DNA of 64,000 bases from an uncultured Sphingobacteriales bacterium (GTDB taxonomy: Bacteria > Bacteroidota > Bacteroidia > Chitinophagales > Chitinophagaceae), in the NCBI GenBank assembly GCA_937871285.1, contig CALMQS010000049.1, positions 62,001 through 126,000 of the forward strand, given 5' to 3'. The notes beneath the pieces are model-generated. The model ran no database searches. It saw nothing but the letters and a program-made list of their open reading frames with translations, and was not told the origin of the DNA. This document shows, in pieces, positions 55,254-63,514 of the stretch. Positions within the stretch are counted from its first letter, which is position 1. Every line of letters begins with the position of its first letter. The position numbers and the translations under genes were made by a program.

Positions 55254-55417
55254 AAAATAAATCAAAAGAATTGGATGTGGATTTTATCGGTGGACAAAAT
55301 AAGCCGTTAACCAAGGAAGAGCAACTTTCTATTAGCGTTTTTATCAAACAATTGAAAGAGAAGCAGGGCAAATCTGACAAACGTAAAAGCAAGGTATCAG
55401 AAAAACAGCCTACTTGA
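55250..55417 (+). CDS. Small charged protein, putative partner of the GNAT remnant
   Basis: A 55-residue reading frame starting ATG 55250, overlapping the GNAT remnant's stop (ATGA). It contains ELDVDFIGGQNKPLTKEEQL followed by a lysine-rich end. Short proteins with this DFIGGQ...LTKEE pattern accompany GNAT genes in Bacteroidota, and the tight overlap suggests an antitoxin-like or accessory partner. That role is inference. It has lost the intact gene it should accompany. Confidence 0.55.
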   Translation: MKNKSKELDVDFIGGQNKPLTKEEQLSISVFIKQLKEKQGKSDKRKSKVSEKQPT

Positions 55418-55510
55418 CAAGGCGGCACGAATCGCTTACAGTGGGTTTGGCAATAGTAGGGCTGACATGCATTTCGTCAGCTTTTGTACTACTATCATCT
55501 GCAATCCTGC

Positions 55511-56632
55511 TCAGCTTGTCTTCCTGTAATTCCATATCGCCCAGCCATTCAGTGCAATAGCGAACAGGATCATATAAAAAAATTCTAACCTGATATCTGC
55601 GAAGCCACTTCCTTTTAATACGATCATTCTTACCACTTTAATGAAATGAGTGATGGGTGTGAGGTTGGCGATCATCTTTGCCCAGGCGGGCATGCTTTCA
55701 ACAGAAGTAAATAAGCCGCTCATGAGCATGAAGATCATCATGAAAAAATAGGCGATGAACATGGCCTGCAACTGGTTATTGCTATAGGTGGATATCAGTA
55801 ATCCAAACCCTAAAAGCGCTATTAAATACACAGCGGCAAACAAGTACAGCACGCCTATATTCCCCTGGGGAGAAATGCCATATACTAAGCGGGTAACAGC
55901 TAATCCTATGCTAAAAACGATCATGGCAATTACCCAGAAGGGAACCAGTTTTCCAACGATGAACTCCCATTTCTTAACCGGCGATACGTTAATCTGTTCA
56001 ATGGTGCCCGATTCCTTTTCTTTTACAATATTCAATGCCGAAATAAATCCGCCAATGAGGGTAAGCAGCAGCACCAGCACGCCGGGTACAATATAATACT
56101 TGTATTCAGCCAGCGGGTTGAACCAGTTAGATGAGGTAATATCAATAACAGGTTGTACGTTTTTTTGCGCTGTGCCGCCTGTGCTATTGAGCGGAAGGCT
56201 TTTGTTGAAATCTGCGATAACCGCGTTCAGGTACGCCGCTCCCAAAGCAGCTTTGGTGCCATTGATGCCATCCACGGAAAGAGAAACTTTCTGCAGGCCT
56301 TCTCTTACCAGGTTACGTTCAAGACCAGCCGGGATCTCCATTACCAGGTCGGCACTCCCGTTTTCTATATAACGCAGCGCTTCCCGGTAAGATGGTTCCG
56401 CATTTACATAACGGAAATAGCCGGATGCCCCGATCTTTGAAATGAACTTTTGCGACAGGCTGCTATGATCATTGTCTACCACCACCACATCAATGTTCTT
56501 TACATCAAAGTTCATGGCCAGCGGAATGATAATAAGCTGAATGGTAGGCATAGCAAACATCATAGCCAGGATAGACCTGTCTCTGAATATCTGCAGGAAT
56601 TCTTTTTGCAATATGTAGCCCAGCACTTTCAT
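55511..56632 (-). CDS. ABC-2 type exporter permease (YbhR/YbhS-like)
   Basis: A 373-residue ABC-2 permease: N-terminal membrane helix, a large external domain (about 45-170), then five membrane helices (about 180-370, e.g. YYIVPGVLVLLLTLIGGFIS). INVSPVKKWEFIVGKLVP is the conserved coupling segment. Its start overlaps the stop of the paralogous permease gene by 4 bp. It is the last gene of the TetR-controlled exporter operon. Confidence 0.9.
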   Translation of the reverse strand: MKVLGYILQKEFLQIFRDRSILAMMFAMPTIQLIIIPLAMNFDVKNIDVVVVDNDHSSLSQKFISKIGASGYFRYVNAEPSYREALRYIENGSADLVMEIPAGLERNLVREGLQKVSLSVDGINGTKAALGAAYLNAVIADFNKSLPLNSTGGTAQKNVQPVIDITSSNWFNPLAEYKYYIVPGVLVLLLTLIGGFISALNIVKEKESGTIEQINVSPVKKWEFIVGKLVPFWVIAMIVFSIGLAVTRLVYGISPQGNIGVLYLFAAVYLIALLGFGLLISTYSNNQLQAMFIAYFFMMIFMLMSGLFTSVESMPAWAKMIANLTPITHFIKVVRMIVLKGSGFADIRLEFFYMILFAIALNGWAIWNYRKTS

Positions 56633-57735
56633 GATAACCGTGTTTTAAAATTTTTCAGCGCTATTGCCAGGAGCACTGCCGTCATGCCGGCCAGCACCAG
56701 CGTTTCTTTCCACACGTATTCAAAACCGAGGCCTTTGAGCATGACCGCTTTTACAATTAAAAAATACCACCGGGCAGGTACAATATTGGAGATCACCTGG
56801 AATATCCGCGGCATATTTTCCAGCGGGAACATAAACCCGGTGAAGATCAGCGTAGGCATCATCATGCCCATCATAGAAAGCAGCAGGGCGGTTTGCTGCG
56901 AATTGGTGGTATTGGAAATGAGCAATCCCAGGGAAAGACAGGTAATAATAAAGAGGATACTTTCTATGTACAGCAGGGAAATACTTCCCTTTATGGGAAC
57001 GTCTAATACGTATACCGATAACAACAGGATTAAGGTAAAAATGGCAATAGACAGGGCAAGAAAAGGGATGGCTTTTGCTATTAATACCATCACCGGCTTA
57101 AACGGCGATACCAGTAATATTTCCATAGTGCCGGATTCTTTTTCACGAACCACGGCAACCGAAGTAAGCGCGGTACAAACGATCATTAACACCAGCGCCA
57201 GCACACCGGGTACAAAATTCAGCGAGCCGTTCGCGTTTTCATTGTACAGCATCCTGGTTTCGGGAACAATGGAATAGGGCAGCGCGGTTGCAGCGCTTAT
57301 CTGCAGTTGATAATCCGTTATAATGGCAGTTAAATAATTAGTGAGCGTTTTAGCCGTGTTAGGATCCGATCCGTCGGCAATGATCTGCACCTGTGCCTTG
57401 CCGTTATGCAGCAGGTCGGCGCCGAAACGGGAAGGGAAAATAACAACGCATTTCAGTCCGCCTTTTTTAAAAGCCGCTTCAATGTCATTCGTATTGATAT
57501 TGGCTTCTTTTACCAGGAAATAGGTAGAAGCTTTTATTTTGGCAGTGATTTGGCCGGTATTAATATCCTGCGCATGGTCTGCAATAATGATTTCTGCATT
57601 CTTAACATCGCTGGTTAGGGCAAATCCAAACAGCAGTATTTGAGCTATGGGTATGCCAAACATAATGAGCAGCGTACGCCGGTCGCGAAACACATGGTAA
57701 AACTCCTTTCTTATGAACACCAATAATTGTTTCAT
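56629..57735 (-). CDS. ABC-2 type exporter permease (YbhR/YbhS-like)
   Basis: A 368-residue ABC-2 permease with the same layout: first helix at about 20-40, external domain to about 165, then five helices starting LNFVPGVLALVLMIVCTALT. EILLVSPFKPVMVLIAKAIP is the coupling segment. It forms a heterodimer with the next gene product, by analogy with E. coli YbhS/YbhR. Gap of 15 bp to the ATPase gene upstream, 4-bp overlap with the permease gene downstream. Confidence 0.9.
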   Translation of the reverse strand: MKQLLVFIRKEFYHVFRDRRTLLIMFGIPIAQILLFGFALTSDVKNAEIIIADHAQDINTGQITAKIKASTYFLVKEANINTNDIEAAFKKGGLKCVVIFPSRFGADLLHNGKAQVQIIADGSDPNTAKTLTNYLTAIITDYQLQISAATALPYSIVPETRMLYNENANGSLNFVPGVLALVLMIVCTALTSVAVVREKESGTMEILLVSPFKPVMVLIAKAIPFLALSIAIFTLILLLSVYVLDVPIKGSISLLYIESILFIITCLSLGLLISNTTNSQQTALLLSMMGMMMPTLIFTGFMFPLENMPRIFQVISNIVPARWYFLIVKAVMLKGLGFEYVWKETLVLAGMTAVLLAIALKNFKTRLS

Positions 57736-57750
57736 GCCGGTAGGTATGGT

Positions 57751-58494
57751 TTAGTCTGCCGATCGTTTCGCGCCGCGGGCTAACTGGTAAAAAACATCTT
57801 CTATACTGTTGGCGCCGAATTGTGCTTTTAGTTGCCGGGGTGTATCCAGCGCTTCTATCCTGCCATCCACCATTATGGTTATGCGGTTGCAGTATTCCGC
57901 TTCATCCATATAGTGGGTGGTTACAAAAACGGTGATGCCCGAGGCGGCTGCTTCATAAATCATATCCCAGAACTGCCTGCGCGTAACAGGGTCTACGCCG
58001 CCCGTAGGCTCATCCAAAAACACAATTTTGGGCTGATGAAAAATGGCCACCGAAAACGCCAGCTTTTGCTTCCAGCCCAAAGGCAGCCCGCCTGTTTTCT
58101 TTCCGGCTTCCTGCTGCAGCCCGAGCTTTTCCACCAGTTCAATGCTCCGGCTTTTTATGATCTCACCGGGTACTCCGTATACCCCGCCGTAAAACCGTAT
58201 GTTTTCTAAAACGGTCAGGTCTTCATACAACGAGAATTTCTGGCTCATGTAGCCGATATTCCGCTTTATCATTTGCTGCTGCCGGTACACATTAAAACCG
58301 GCTACAGCGGCTTCGCCCGAAGTGGGAAAAGAAAGTCCGCAAAGCATACGCATAGCAGTGGTTTTGCCTGCGCCGTTGGCTCCGAGGAAGCCAAATATCT
58401 CACCTTTGTTCACTTCAAAGCTGATATTATCTACCGCCACAAAATCGCCGAACTTTTTAGTGAGATTTTTACAAATGATTACCTTTTCTTCCAT
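57751..58494 (-). CDS. ABC exporter ATP-binding protein (YbhF C-terminal-half type)
   Basis: A 247-residue ATPase with Walker A GANGAGKT at 38-45 and Walker B IVFLDEPTGGVDP. The signature motif is degenerate, LPLGWKQKL instead of LSGGxxQ, a feature of the second half of YbhF-type double ATPases. Paired with the upstream ATPase (9 bp away), which has a normal signature, it would make one canonical and one degenerate ATP site. Confidence 0.9.
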   Translation of the reverse strand: MEEKVIICKNLTKKFGDFVAVDNISFEVNKGEIFGFLGANGAGKTTAMRMLCGLSFPTSGEAAVAGFNVYRQQQMIKRNIGYMSQKFSLYEDLTVLENIRFYGGVYGVPGEIIKSRSIELVEKLGLQQEAGKKTGGLPLGWKQKLAFSVAIFHQPKIVFLDEPTGGVDPVTRRQFWDMIYEAAASGITVFVTTHYMDEAEYCNRITIMVDGRIEALDTPRQLKAQFGANSIEDVFYQLARGAKRSAD

Positions 58495-58503
58495 GTATGA
58501 AAA

Positions 58504-59445
58504 TTATGCCTGTGCAAAAGATCCCTGTTTTTTGTTTGTTAGCCGTATAAAGCTATCCTCAATGGTGGGCGCCATTACGCTCACCTCTATGTTTGTATGA
58601 CCCTGTGCCGCTATATGGTTTCTTAGGTTGCCGGCGCCCGCGGCATCGTTATTTTTTAAGGTAACGTGCAGGTATTCGCCAAAAGCAAAGCTGCTCTCTA
58701 CCAGTTCACTCTTTCTCAGGTCGTTCAGCAGCTTGTAAATATTGCCGGACTTTACGGCGTATAACGGTACCGGGTAGGTGGCAATAATATGCTGTGGTGT
58801 ATTTACCGACATGATCTTACCGTTTTGCATCAGCGCTATTCTTTCACACAAAACCGCTTCGTCCATATAAGGTGTGGAAACCAGGATAGTAATACCCTGC
58901 TGTTTCAGCCTTTTCAGCATCTCCCAAAATTCTCTTCTTGATACGGCGTCTACGCCGGTAGTAGGTTCATCAAGGAAAAGCACTTCCGGCTTATGAATTA
59001 AGGCACAGCACAATGCCAGCTTTTGCTTCATGCCACCCGATAGCTTGCCCGCCCTGCGGTTCTTGAAGGGTTCTATTTGTTCATAAATGTCTTTAATGAG
59101 TGCATAGTTTTCTTCAATGGTGGTACCAAATAAAGTAGCGAAGAAGCCCAGGTTTTCCTTCACCGTTAAATCCTGGTATAAAGAAAATTTGCCGGGCATA
59201 TAGCCAATGCGCCTGCGGATGGACTGGTAATCTTTTACTACGTCAAACCCGTCAACGGATGCGCTTCCTTTATCAGCCAGTAACACCGTGGTGAGGATAC
59301 GGAAAACAGATGTTTTGCCGGCGCCATCCGGGCCAATTAAGCCGAACAGCTCACCCCTGTCTATTTGAAGCGTTACATCATCTACTGCCAGCACCTTGCC
59401 TTTATCGTAGGTTTTGGTAATATTTTTTAGTGTTACTGCTTTCAT
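58504..59445 (-). CDS. ABC exporter ATP-binding protein (YbhF N-terminal-half type)
   Basis: A 313-residue ATPase with Walker A GPDGAGKT at 38-45, intact signature KLSGGMKQKLALCCALIH and Walker B VLFLDEPTTGVD. A C-terminal extension (about 225-313) follows the ATPase. It corresponds to the first half of E. coli YbhF. The start overlaps the membrane-fusion gene's stop by 4 bp. Confidence 0.9.
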   Translation of the reverse strand: MKAVTLKNITKTYDKGKVLAVDDVTLQIDRGELFGLIGPDGAGKTSVFRILTTVLLADKGSASVDGFDVVKDYQSIRRRIGYMPGKFSLYQDLTVKENLGFFATLFGTTIEENYALIKDIYEQIEPFKNRRAGKLSGGMKQKLALCCALIHKPEVLFLDEPTTGVDAVSRREFWEMLKRLKQQGITILVSTPYMDEAVLCERIALMQNGKIMSVNTPQHIIATYPVPLYAVKSGNIYKLLNDLRKSELVESSFAFGEYLHVTLKNNDAAGAGNLRNHIAAQGHTNIEVSVMAPTIEDSFIRLTNKKQGSFAQA

Positions 59446-60389
59446 TTTTTTACTGTTTTAAAAAACACTTCGCCATACATGCCGATCTTCAGGTAGCCAT
59501 CATTTTTTACGCTTATTTTTATGGCGTATACCAAATTGGCTCTTTCTTTTTTTGTTTGTATGGTTTTGGGTGTGAATTCCGATTTATCCGAAATCCATGT
59601 AATCGTTCCGGGGTACGATTTATTTTCTTTTTCTCCCTGGTCCACGCGCACTTGTACCTGCTGCCCCGGCTTTATGAGCGGTAGCTGGTTGCCGGTGATA
59701 TATGCTCTTAAGAACAGGGTGTCGGTATCAGCGATCTTGTATAAAGGCTTTCCCAATACCGCCATTTCTCCTTTCAATGCATAGTTAGTGAGCACCGTAC
59801 CGGCAACGGGATTAACCACCTGCCCCTTATCAATTTGCGCCTGTAATTGCTGCGCTGCTTTTTCAAGCGGGGCTTTTTCGCTGAGTATGCTCCTGTTTTG
59901 AGTGGCGGTATTGGAATGATAGAGGTTTATCTGTTCCCGCGTTACCGCCATCTGCTTTTGTAATTGGTCAATTTGCGCGTTAATATCGTCTACCTGCTTG
60001 CTTGGTGCGGCGTCTGCTTTTACCAGGTTTTGCGACCGTTCCTTTTCCCGCAGCAGGTTATCCAATTGTATTTGCTGCGCAGCCAGTTGCGCTTTAGCTA
60101 CTTTAACCTGCTCGGCAGCCGAGCCTGTTTTTTGCTGCAGCGCGTTTATTGTGGCTTCTGTTTGTTCTTTCTGCAGGCGCTGAACGGTCATATCAATCTG
60201 CCCTACTACGGCTCCTTCTTTTAGCTGGTCGCCTTCATGCACCGAAAAAGACAGCAACTGCCCGTTTTGCTGTGCCGATACCATTACTTCATCTGCTTCA
60301 AAATTGCCCGATGCATCGTAGCTGATTTCATTATTGTTGCAGGAGGCCAGTATCACCCATGCCGTACATATGATCATATACCGTTTCAT
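59442..60389 (-). CDS. HlyD-type membrane fusion lipoprotein (YbhG-like)
   Basis: A 315-residue periplasmic adaptor, lipobox VILASC with Cys17. Biotinyl-lipoyl-like halves (about 38-65 and 195-225, VNPVAGTVLTNYALKGEMAV) flank a long coiled-coil hairpin (about 70-180, Gln/Lys-rich). A beta-barrel domain (about 228-310) completes it. It links the ABC permeases to the TolC-like channel encoded 17 bp upstream. Confidence 0.9.
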   Translation of the reverse strand: MKRYMIICTAWVILASCNNNEISYDASGNFEADEVMVSAQQNGQLLSFSVHEGDQLKEGAVVGQIDMTVQRLQKEQTEATINALQQKTGSAAEQVKVAKAQLAAQQIQLDNLLREKERSQNLVKADAAPSKQVDDINAQIDQLQKQMAVTREQINLYHSNTATQNRSILSEKAPLEKAAQQLQAQIDKGQVVNPVAGTVLTNYALKGEMAVLGKPLYKIADTDTLFLRAYITGNQLPLIKPGQQVQVRVDQGEKENKSYPGTITWISDKSEFTPKTIQTKKERANLVYAIKISVKNDGYLKIGMYGEVFFKTVKK

Positions 60390-60406
60390 AAATTTCAGTT
60401 TTGAGG

Positions 60407-61687
60407 TCAGTTGCCCGATGTGTTTTTAAAATTGTATTGTGCCTGTAATAATTGAATGCGGTGAACAATGCGCGATTGCCTGGCCAGGTTTTCTTCATTG
60501 AGCTTGGCAATATATTCATGTACGGTTATCACGCCATTGTCTAATTGCGCCTTCGCCGATTGCACTACAGCAGTAAGAAGCTCAATAACGGCATTATCCT
60601 GCTCAAGGAGATCGCTGTATTTTTTGATATCTGCATGTTGCTCATTAAGTGTAATGCGGGTATTGAAAAGGAAGGTTTCTTTATCTGTATCTATGTTTTG
60701 ACGGTTGATATCTAAAAGATGTTTGTTGTTTCTTAAGGAATATAAACTTTCTACCGACCAGTTTAAACGAAGCCCGGCAATCCACCACGGACCAAACTTA
60801 TTTTCAATAATATTTAAGGTGGGACGGCCATATGCCCCCTGTGCAAAAGCGCTGAGTTGGGGTGTGTATGCCGATCTCAATTGTTGTTCCTGTATATCAA
60901 AACTTTTTTTCTGCAGATCGAAGTATTTCAGTTCCGGCCTGCTAATTCCGGAAGTGGTGGGCAATTGTTCAGGTAAAGTCAATACCGTGCTTTCATCAAC
61001 AGTCCGGCCAATCAGCAATGCCAGCATATCCATAAAGGCTTTGCGGTTGGCCCTGAACGTTATAGCTGTCATATCTGTATTAATAATTGCGGCTTTTAAT
61101 TCATCCGCATTGCTTCTTAAGCCTGTTCCGTTTTCAAACGCGGCATTGGCTTTAGCCAGCGCACCCTGTAAATCGGTTTTCCTGATTTCGTTTTGCTTTA
61201 ATTGTTCATCAAACAGCAGGATGGAAAAATAGATATGGGTAACGCGGTCTTTCAGTGTGTTTAAATTCACTTCAAGGCTTTGTTGCTGCATTTGTTCATT
61301 AGCCAGGATCAATGCTTTTTGATGTTTGGTAATACCGCCATCATATATGGCCTGGCTCAGCTCTGCCTGTATTTTATACTGGTCTTTATCAATAGTGGGA
61401 AAAGAAATGCCGGGTATGGAAGGCAGCGCATCCGAAAAGCTTATAGTTTGTGACTGATAGGTAGCCTGACCATTTACGGTAAGCTGTGGAAGATATATTT
61501 TGGAAGCGTTTGCTATGGAGTACCGGCTGCTTTTAGAAATCAGGTCCTGCTTTTTAATGAGTGGATAGTTTTCTCTTGCCATGCTGTAACAGCTATCAAT
61601 GCTAAGCTGCAGCGTTTGTGCATGCACCGGGGCATGGAGTGCCAGCAGGATCAGGATGCTTATGAGCGTATTCAGTTTGCGTATCAT
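60407..61687 (-). CDS. TolC-like outer-membrane efflux protein
   Basis: About 426 residues. The frame opens at 61753, but ATG 61687 gives the signal peptide (RKLNTLISILILLALHAPVHA-Q) and avoids overlapping the regulator gene. The protein has the two long helical pairs of the outer-membrane factor family (e.g. KANAAFENGTGLRSNADELK and the C-terminal QLDNGVITVHEYIAKLNEEN). It exports the unknown substrate of this tripartite ABC system. Confidence 0.88.
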   Translation of the reverse strand: MIRKLNTLISILILLALHAPVHAQTLQLSIDSCYSMARENYPLIKKQDLISKSSRYSIANASKIYLPQLTVNGQATYQSQTISFSDALPSIPGISFPTIDKDQYKIQAELSQAIYDGGITKHQKALILANEQMQQQSLEVNLNTLKDRVTHIYFSILLFDEQLKQNEIRKTDLQGALAKANAAFENGTGLRSNADELKAAIINTDMTAITFRANRKAFMDMLALLIGRTVDESTVLTLPEQLPTTSGISRPELKYFDLQKKSFDIQEQQLRSAYTPQLSAFAQGAYGRPTLNIIENKFGPWWIAGLRLNWSVESLYSLRNNKHLLDINRQNIDTDKETFLFNTRITLNEQHADIKKYSDLLEQDNAVIELLTAVVQSAKAQLDNGVITVHEYIAKLNEENLARQSRIVHRIQLLQAQYNFKNTSGN

Positions 61688-61704
61688 GGCTTCAGTTATT
61701 TGTT

Positions 61705-62337
61705 TCAGATAACAGGTAAAACGCTTTTTGTTTTCAGTATCGCTTTCATCCAAACGGGTATCAGTTTTTTTCGCTCCAGCATCATCTCAATGAATGCTTT
61801 TTCTTTAAGATTCGCTATTCTTATAAATGCCGGTTTCATTATAAAAGGAAACAGGCATAGTCCCAGGAGACTGACCAAAAAATGGGAAGGATGAATATCC
61901 GGCCGCTTTTTAGCTATTTGCTGCAGAAAAACAGACTGGTTCATAAAATCAACCTTTTCTGTGAGTTTTATAAAATGTTCCGGATTGTTTCTCACCTCGC
62001 TCAATACAAATAGCGGCAATTCGGGGTTTTCAATAATCAGGTCAATATATTTTGAAGCAATGCTTTCCACTTTGGCTTCAAGTGAAGTAGCGGCGTCGTT
62101 TAAAACCGGCGCCAGCACCCCAAAGTATTTTTGTAGTTTTTCTGCCATCACCAGTTCAAAAAGCTTTTGCTTGCTTCTGAAGTAGTAGTTAAGCAGGGCC
62201 AGGTTAATACCGGCAGCTTCTGCTATATCTCTTGTGCGGGTGGCTGCGTAGCCCTTTTGGGTAAATACTTTTCGTGCCGCCTCTTTTATTTTTTCTTCTG
62301 TGGAGAGGTCGGTAACCGCTTTTCCTTTTCCGCTCAT
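61705..62337 (-). CDS. TetR family transcriptional regulator
   Basis: A 210-residue TetR protein. The HTH lies at about 15-62 (EKIKEAARKVFTQKGYAATR, then INLALLNYYFRSKQKLFE). The C-terminal ligand domain is all-helical. It is the first gene of the exporter operon, 17 bp before the TolC-like gene. A 30-bp palindrome 48 bp upstream of its start is the likely operator, so it probably represses itself and the pump. Compare CecR with YbhGFSR in E. coli. Confidence 0.92.
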   Translation of the reverse strand: MSGKGKAVTDLSTEEKIKEAARKVFTQKGYAATRTRDIAEAAGINLALLNYYFRSKQKLFELVMAEKLQKYFGVLAPVLNDAATSLEAKVESIASKYIDLIIENPELPLFVLSEVRNNPEHFIKLTEKVDFMNQSVFLQQIAKKRPDIHPSHFLVSLLGLCLFPFIMKPAFIRIANLKEKAFIEMMLERKKLIPVWMKAILKTKSVLPVI

Positions 62338-62385
62338 GTTTTACTATTGTTCCACAAAACTAAAAATTAATTGGATAAATTAAAC

Positions 62386-62415
62386 AAATTATTTAATCAA
62401 ATGATTAAATAATTT
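62386..62415. promoter_or_regulatory. Operator-like perfect 14-bp inverted repeat
   Basis: AAATTATTTAATCA (62386-62399), two bases, TGATTAAATAATTT (62402-62415), a perfect dyad just upstream of the TetR gene. Length and position fit a TetR-family operator. Confidence 0.7.
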
Positions 62416-62600
62416 ATGAAATAAGGGCAGCCGGGCGGTTCGGGGGAAATGGCGATGTTGCGATTATAATGAAGGATATCTTACTTATTGATGGTAAACA
62501 TCCAGGCTATTGTATGCCTCAGTAAGGATTAAATCTATTATAGCTTTGCTACGGTATAAGTACCCTAAGTTCGCTTTGTAGTGCGGATACGTGGTTATCT

Positions 62601-62876
62601 CTATGCTTCTGTAGCGTTTAACCCCTTTATCAATCTATAACTTCTATAGATCAAATAACCAGTTAGTATTATCAGCGCGACTTGGAAACCAATACCGTGG
62701 GCACCTCCAAATGCTGTAGAGTAATATGTTCCCAAAAGGAAGGACAGCACAATCAATCTTACTGTTTCAATCTTATCTGGTGCTATTTTGCTCAGGTATC
62801 TTTTGCTTAAAAATATGTTGATTAAGAAAAGAGCAACAATAAATACAGCAATCATTATCAATTCAGAGATGTTCAT
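62601..62876 (-). CDS. Small three-helix membrane protein
   Basis: A 91-residue protein with three predicted membrane helices (about 3-23, 40-55 and 65-82), GGAHGIGFQVALIILTGYLI being the last. No family recognised. Composition and the presence of charged loops (KRYLSKIAPDKIE) look like a real gene. It is alone between the exporter regulator and the resumed pigment cluster; the 185 bp between 62416 and 62600 shows nothing else. Confidence 0.6.
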   Translation of the reverse strand: MNISELIMIAVFIVALFLINIFLSKRYLSKIAPDKIETVRLIVLSFLLGTYYSTAFGGAHGIGFQVALIILTGYLIYRSYRLIKGLNATEA

Positions 62877-63010
62877 ATCAATATATATTTGTACTAAAGT
62901 AACTAATTTCTATAATAGATAATTAATAAACAACCCCCCTCGCCTGGAGGCGATATTATGACCCACTTTCCGGTGTTCTAAAAAAAGTATGGGTAACAGC
63001 GGCTGCCGTT

Positions 63011-63040
63011 TTTGACAATAAACTATAAATCCATACTTTG
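63011..63040 (+). promoter_or_regulatory. Promoter of the resumed pigment genes
   Basis: TTTGACA (63011-63017) as -33 and TACTTTG (63034-63040) as -7, 19 bp between TTTG and TA, fit the Bacteroidota TTG/TAnnTTTG pattern except for one base. It lies 45 bp before the dehydratase ATG at 63086. Confidence 0.5.
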
Positions 63041-63085
63041 CAGCGCAAACTTGCATAAATTTCAGGCAGGTAACTGATTGTGATT

Positions 63086-63514
63086 ATGAAAGATATTCTG
63101 GCATTCATTCCGCAGCGCCCTCCTTTTGTGATGGTAGATGAACTGGTGGCAGTGGATAATAATGCCGGCACAACGAAGTTTAAGGTGAGCGCAGATAATA
63201 TTTTTACTGTGAACGGAAAACTGACAGAACCTGCCCTGATAGAAAATATTGCGCAAACAGCGGCTGCCAGAATAGGCTATATTTGCAGCCAAAAAAAGGA
63301 ACCTGTTCCCGTGGGCTTTATAGGTGCGGTGCAAAACCTGCAGGTGATGAATTTGCCGGAACCGGGGCAGCTATTGGAAACAACAATTGAAATTAAGAAC
63401 CAGGTGTTTGATATTACTGTAATTACGGGAAAAATAACCTGCAAAGGCACAGTGCTGGCGCAATGCGAAATGAAAATTTTTATTCAGTCAACCAATAAAT
63501 CTGCAATGATATGA
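63086..63514 (+). CDS. Hotdog-fold 3-hydroxyacyl-ACP dehydratase-like protein
   Basis: A 142-residue FabZ/ApeP-like hotdog protein; ATG 63086 is preferred over a GTG two codons earlier. The block that is HRYPF in FabZ reads Q10-R-P-P-F, so the catalytic His is replaced by Gln, while the second block EPALIENIAQTAA keeps the Glu. Dehydratases of flexirubin-type clusters often look like this, as I recall. It would complete the ketosynthase/ketoreductase cycle encoded 18-20 kb upstream. Its stop overlaps the next gene's ATG (ATGA). Confidence 0.8.
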   Translation: MKDILAFIPQRPPFVMVDELVAVDNNAGTTKFKVSADNIFTVNGKLTEPALIENIAQTAAARIGYICSQKKEPVPVGFIGAVQNLQVMNLPEPGQLLETTIEIKNQVFDITVITGKITCKGTVLAQCEMKIFIQSTNKSAMI

